This document shows positions 63,451 through 64,000 of a DNA stretch of 64,000 nucleotides, in pieces. Where the stretch lies: positions 1 to 64,000 of the forward strand of contig NZ_AP012334.1 in the NCBI RefSeq assembly GCF_001042695.1, given 5' to 3'. A program made the position numbers and the translations under genes. This DNA is from Scardovia inopinata JCM 12537. GTDB taxonomy: Bacteria > Actinomycetota > Actinomycetes > Actinomycetales > Bifidobacteriaceae. The notes under the pieces were generated by a model. The model had not been told where the DNA came from. It made no database searches and was given only the letters and a program-made list of their open reading frames with translations. How positions within the stretch are numbered: position 1 is the first letter of the stretch; every line of letters begins with the position of its first letter.

Positions 63451-64000
63451 CTAGCACTCCACGACGTTAACGGCCAGCCCTCCCTGGGAGGTTTCCTTAT
63501 ACTTGGCCATCATGTCATGACCAGTTTGCTTCATGGTTTCTATGGCTGAATCCAGGGAGACCAGGTGGGAGCCATCGCTGAGCAAAGCCATGTGGGCTGC
63601 GTTGATGGCAGTGTTGGCAGCCATGGCGTTACGTTCAATGCAAGGGATTTGTACCAGTCCTCCCACGGGATCACAGGTGAGGCCTAAGTTGTGCTCAATC
63701 CCAATTTCAGCTGCGTTTTCTACTTGCTGGGGGCTTCCGCCCATAACGGCGCAGAGGCCTGCTGCCGCCATGGAGCAGGCAGATCCTACCTCCCCCTGGC
63801 AACCCACTTCAGCTCCAGATATGGAGGCGTTGGTTTTGAAAAGATATCCAATAGCGCAGGCGGTCAGCAGGAAGGTCATTACTCCCCCCGAATTTGCCCC
63901 CTCCACAAAGTTCCAATAATAATGAAGAACAGCCGGAACGATTCCGGCTGCCCCATTAGTGGGAGCAGTGACGATTCGTCCTCCTGAAGCGTTCTCTTCA
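63451..64000 (-). CDS. sdaA: L-serine dehydratase, C-terminal part (cut by window end)
   Basis: The visible ~182 residues are the C-terminal part of an iron-sulfur L-serine dehydratase, which converts serine to pyruvate and ammonia. The frame runs past the window edge: [20 protein letters not shown] precedes the segment [12 protein letters not shown]. Conserved cysteines that bind the cluster are in [37 protein letters not shown]. The start codon lies beyond position 64000. The gene converges with the HD gene with a single base between the stop codons. Confidence 0.93.
   Translation of the reverse strand, partial: EENASGGRIVTAPTNGAAGIVPAVLHYYWNFVEGANSGGVMTFLLTACAIGYLFKTNASISGAEVGCQGEVGSACSMAAAGLCAVMGGSPQQVENAAEIGIEHNLGLTCDPVGGLVQIPCIERNAMAANTAINAAHMALLSDGSHLVSLDSAIETMKQTGHDMMAKYKETSQGGLAVNVVEC

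Overview
The window is the replication-origin end of an actinobacterial chromosome. It starts at dnaA and carries the order dnaA, oriC, dnaN, recF, DUF721/DciA-like, gyrB, gyrA, DUF3566. This order, the zwf-opcA-pgl/gnd cluster, the DUF3073, DUF4032 and Pr6Pr proteins and the moderate, clearly sub-60% GC content point to the family Bifidobacteriaceae, probably a lower-GC scardovial genus (Scardovia, Alloscardovia or similar). This assignment rests on gene content and protein resemblance, not on a database search.

Layout. 0-11 kb: replication and topoisomerase genes with a clear oriC between dnaA and dnaN. 11.4-19.6 kb: two tandem GH3 glycosidases (the first a membrane-anchored, domain-permuted form), a GtrA-like membrane protein, a GT2 glycosyltransferase with a structured leader, and a 3-methyladenine DNA glycosylase. 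19.7-26.6 kb: an AT-rich accessory segment ending at tRNA-Thr(UGU). It holds a polytopic transporter, a previously overlooked 41-codon ORF with a strong ribosome binding site, a MITE-like inverted repeat, an ABC ATPase fragment, a decayed small gene, a large LXG-like (type VII secretion type) protein, a tandem duplication of a small membrane protein gene, and two small helical partner-type proteins. 26.9-41 kb: DsbA-like thioredoxin-fold protein, Ser/Thr kinase, sugar-ABC ATPase (ugpC/msmK/msiK type) with a structured leader, DUF4032 protein, TrmH-type rRNA methyltransferase, CPBP protease, P-type cation ATPase, LacI regulator, nitroreductase. 41-52 kb: a decayed membrane-protein gene, PAP2 phosphatase, dcd, esterase, ftsY, MATE exporter, ThrE-type exporter, DUF3073, trpS, tatD. 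52-64 kb: Kup potassium transporter, the oxidative pentose phosphate genes gnd, pgl, opcA and zwf, an L,D-transpeptidase, an HD-domain protein, and the C-terminal part of L-serine dehydratase running off the window.

The most distinctive part is 22.3-26.6 kb. The large LXG-like protein and the downstream small membrane protein end in related ~40-residue tails that share an identical start (PARVRNTRTGKV). The DNA encoding that start is a 37-bp segment that occurs three times. Two full 617-bp copies plus a third 37-bp end (24425-25695) are exactly what unequal recombination between the two tails would leave. The first copy of the membrane protein has thereby acquired the tail of the large protein. 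I read this as a type VII secretion effector/partner locus in active rearrangement, with the secretion machine itself outside the window.
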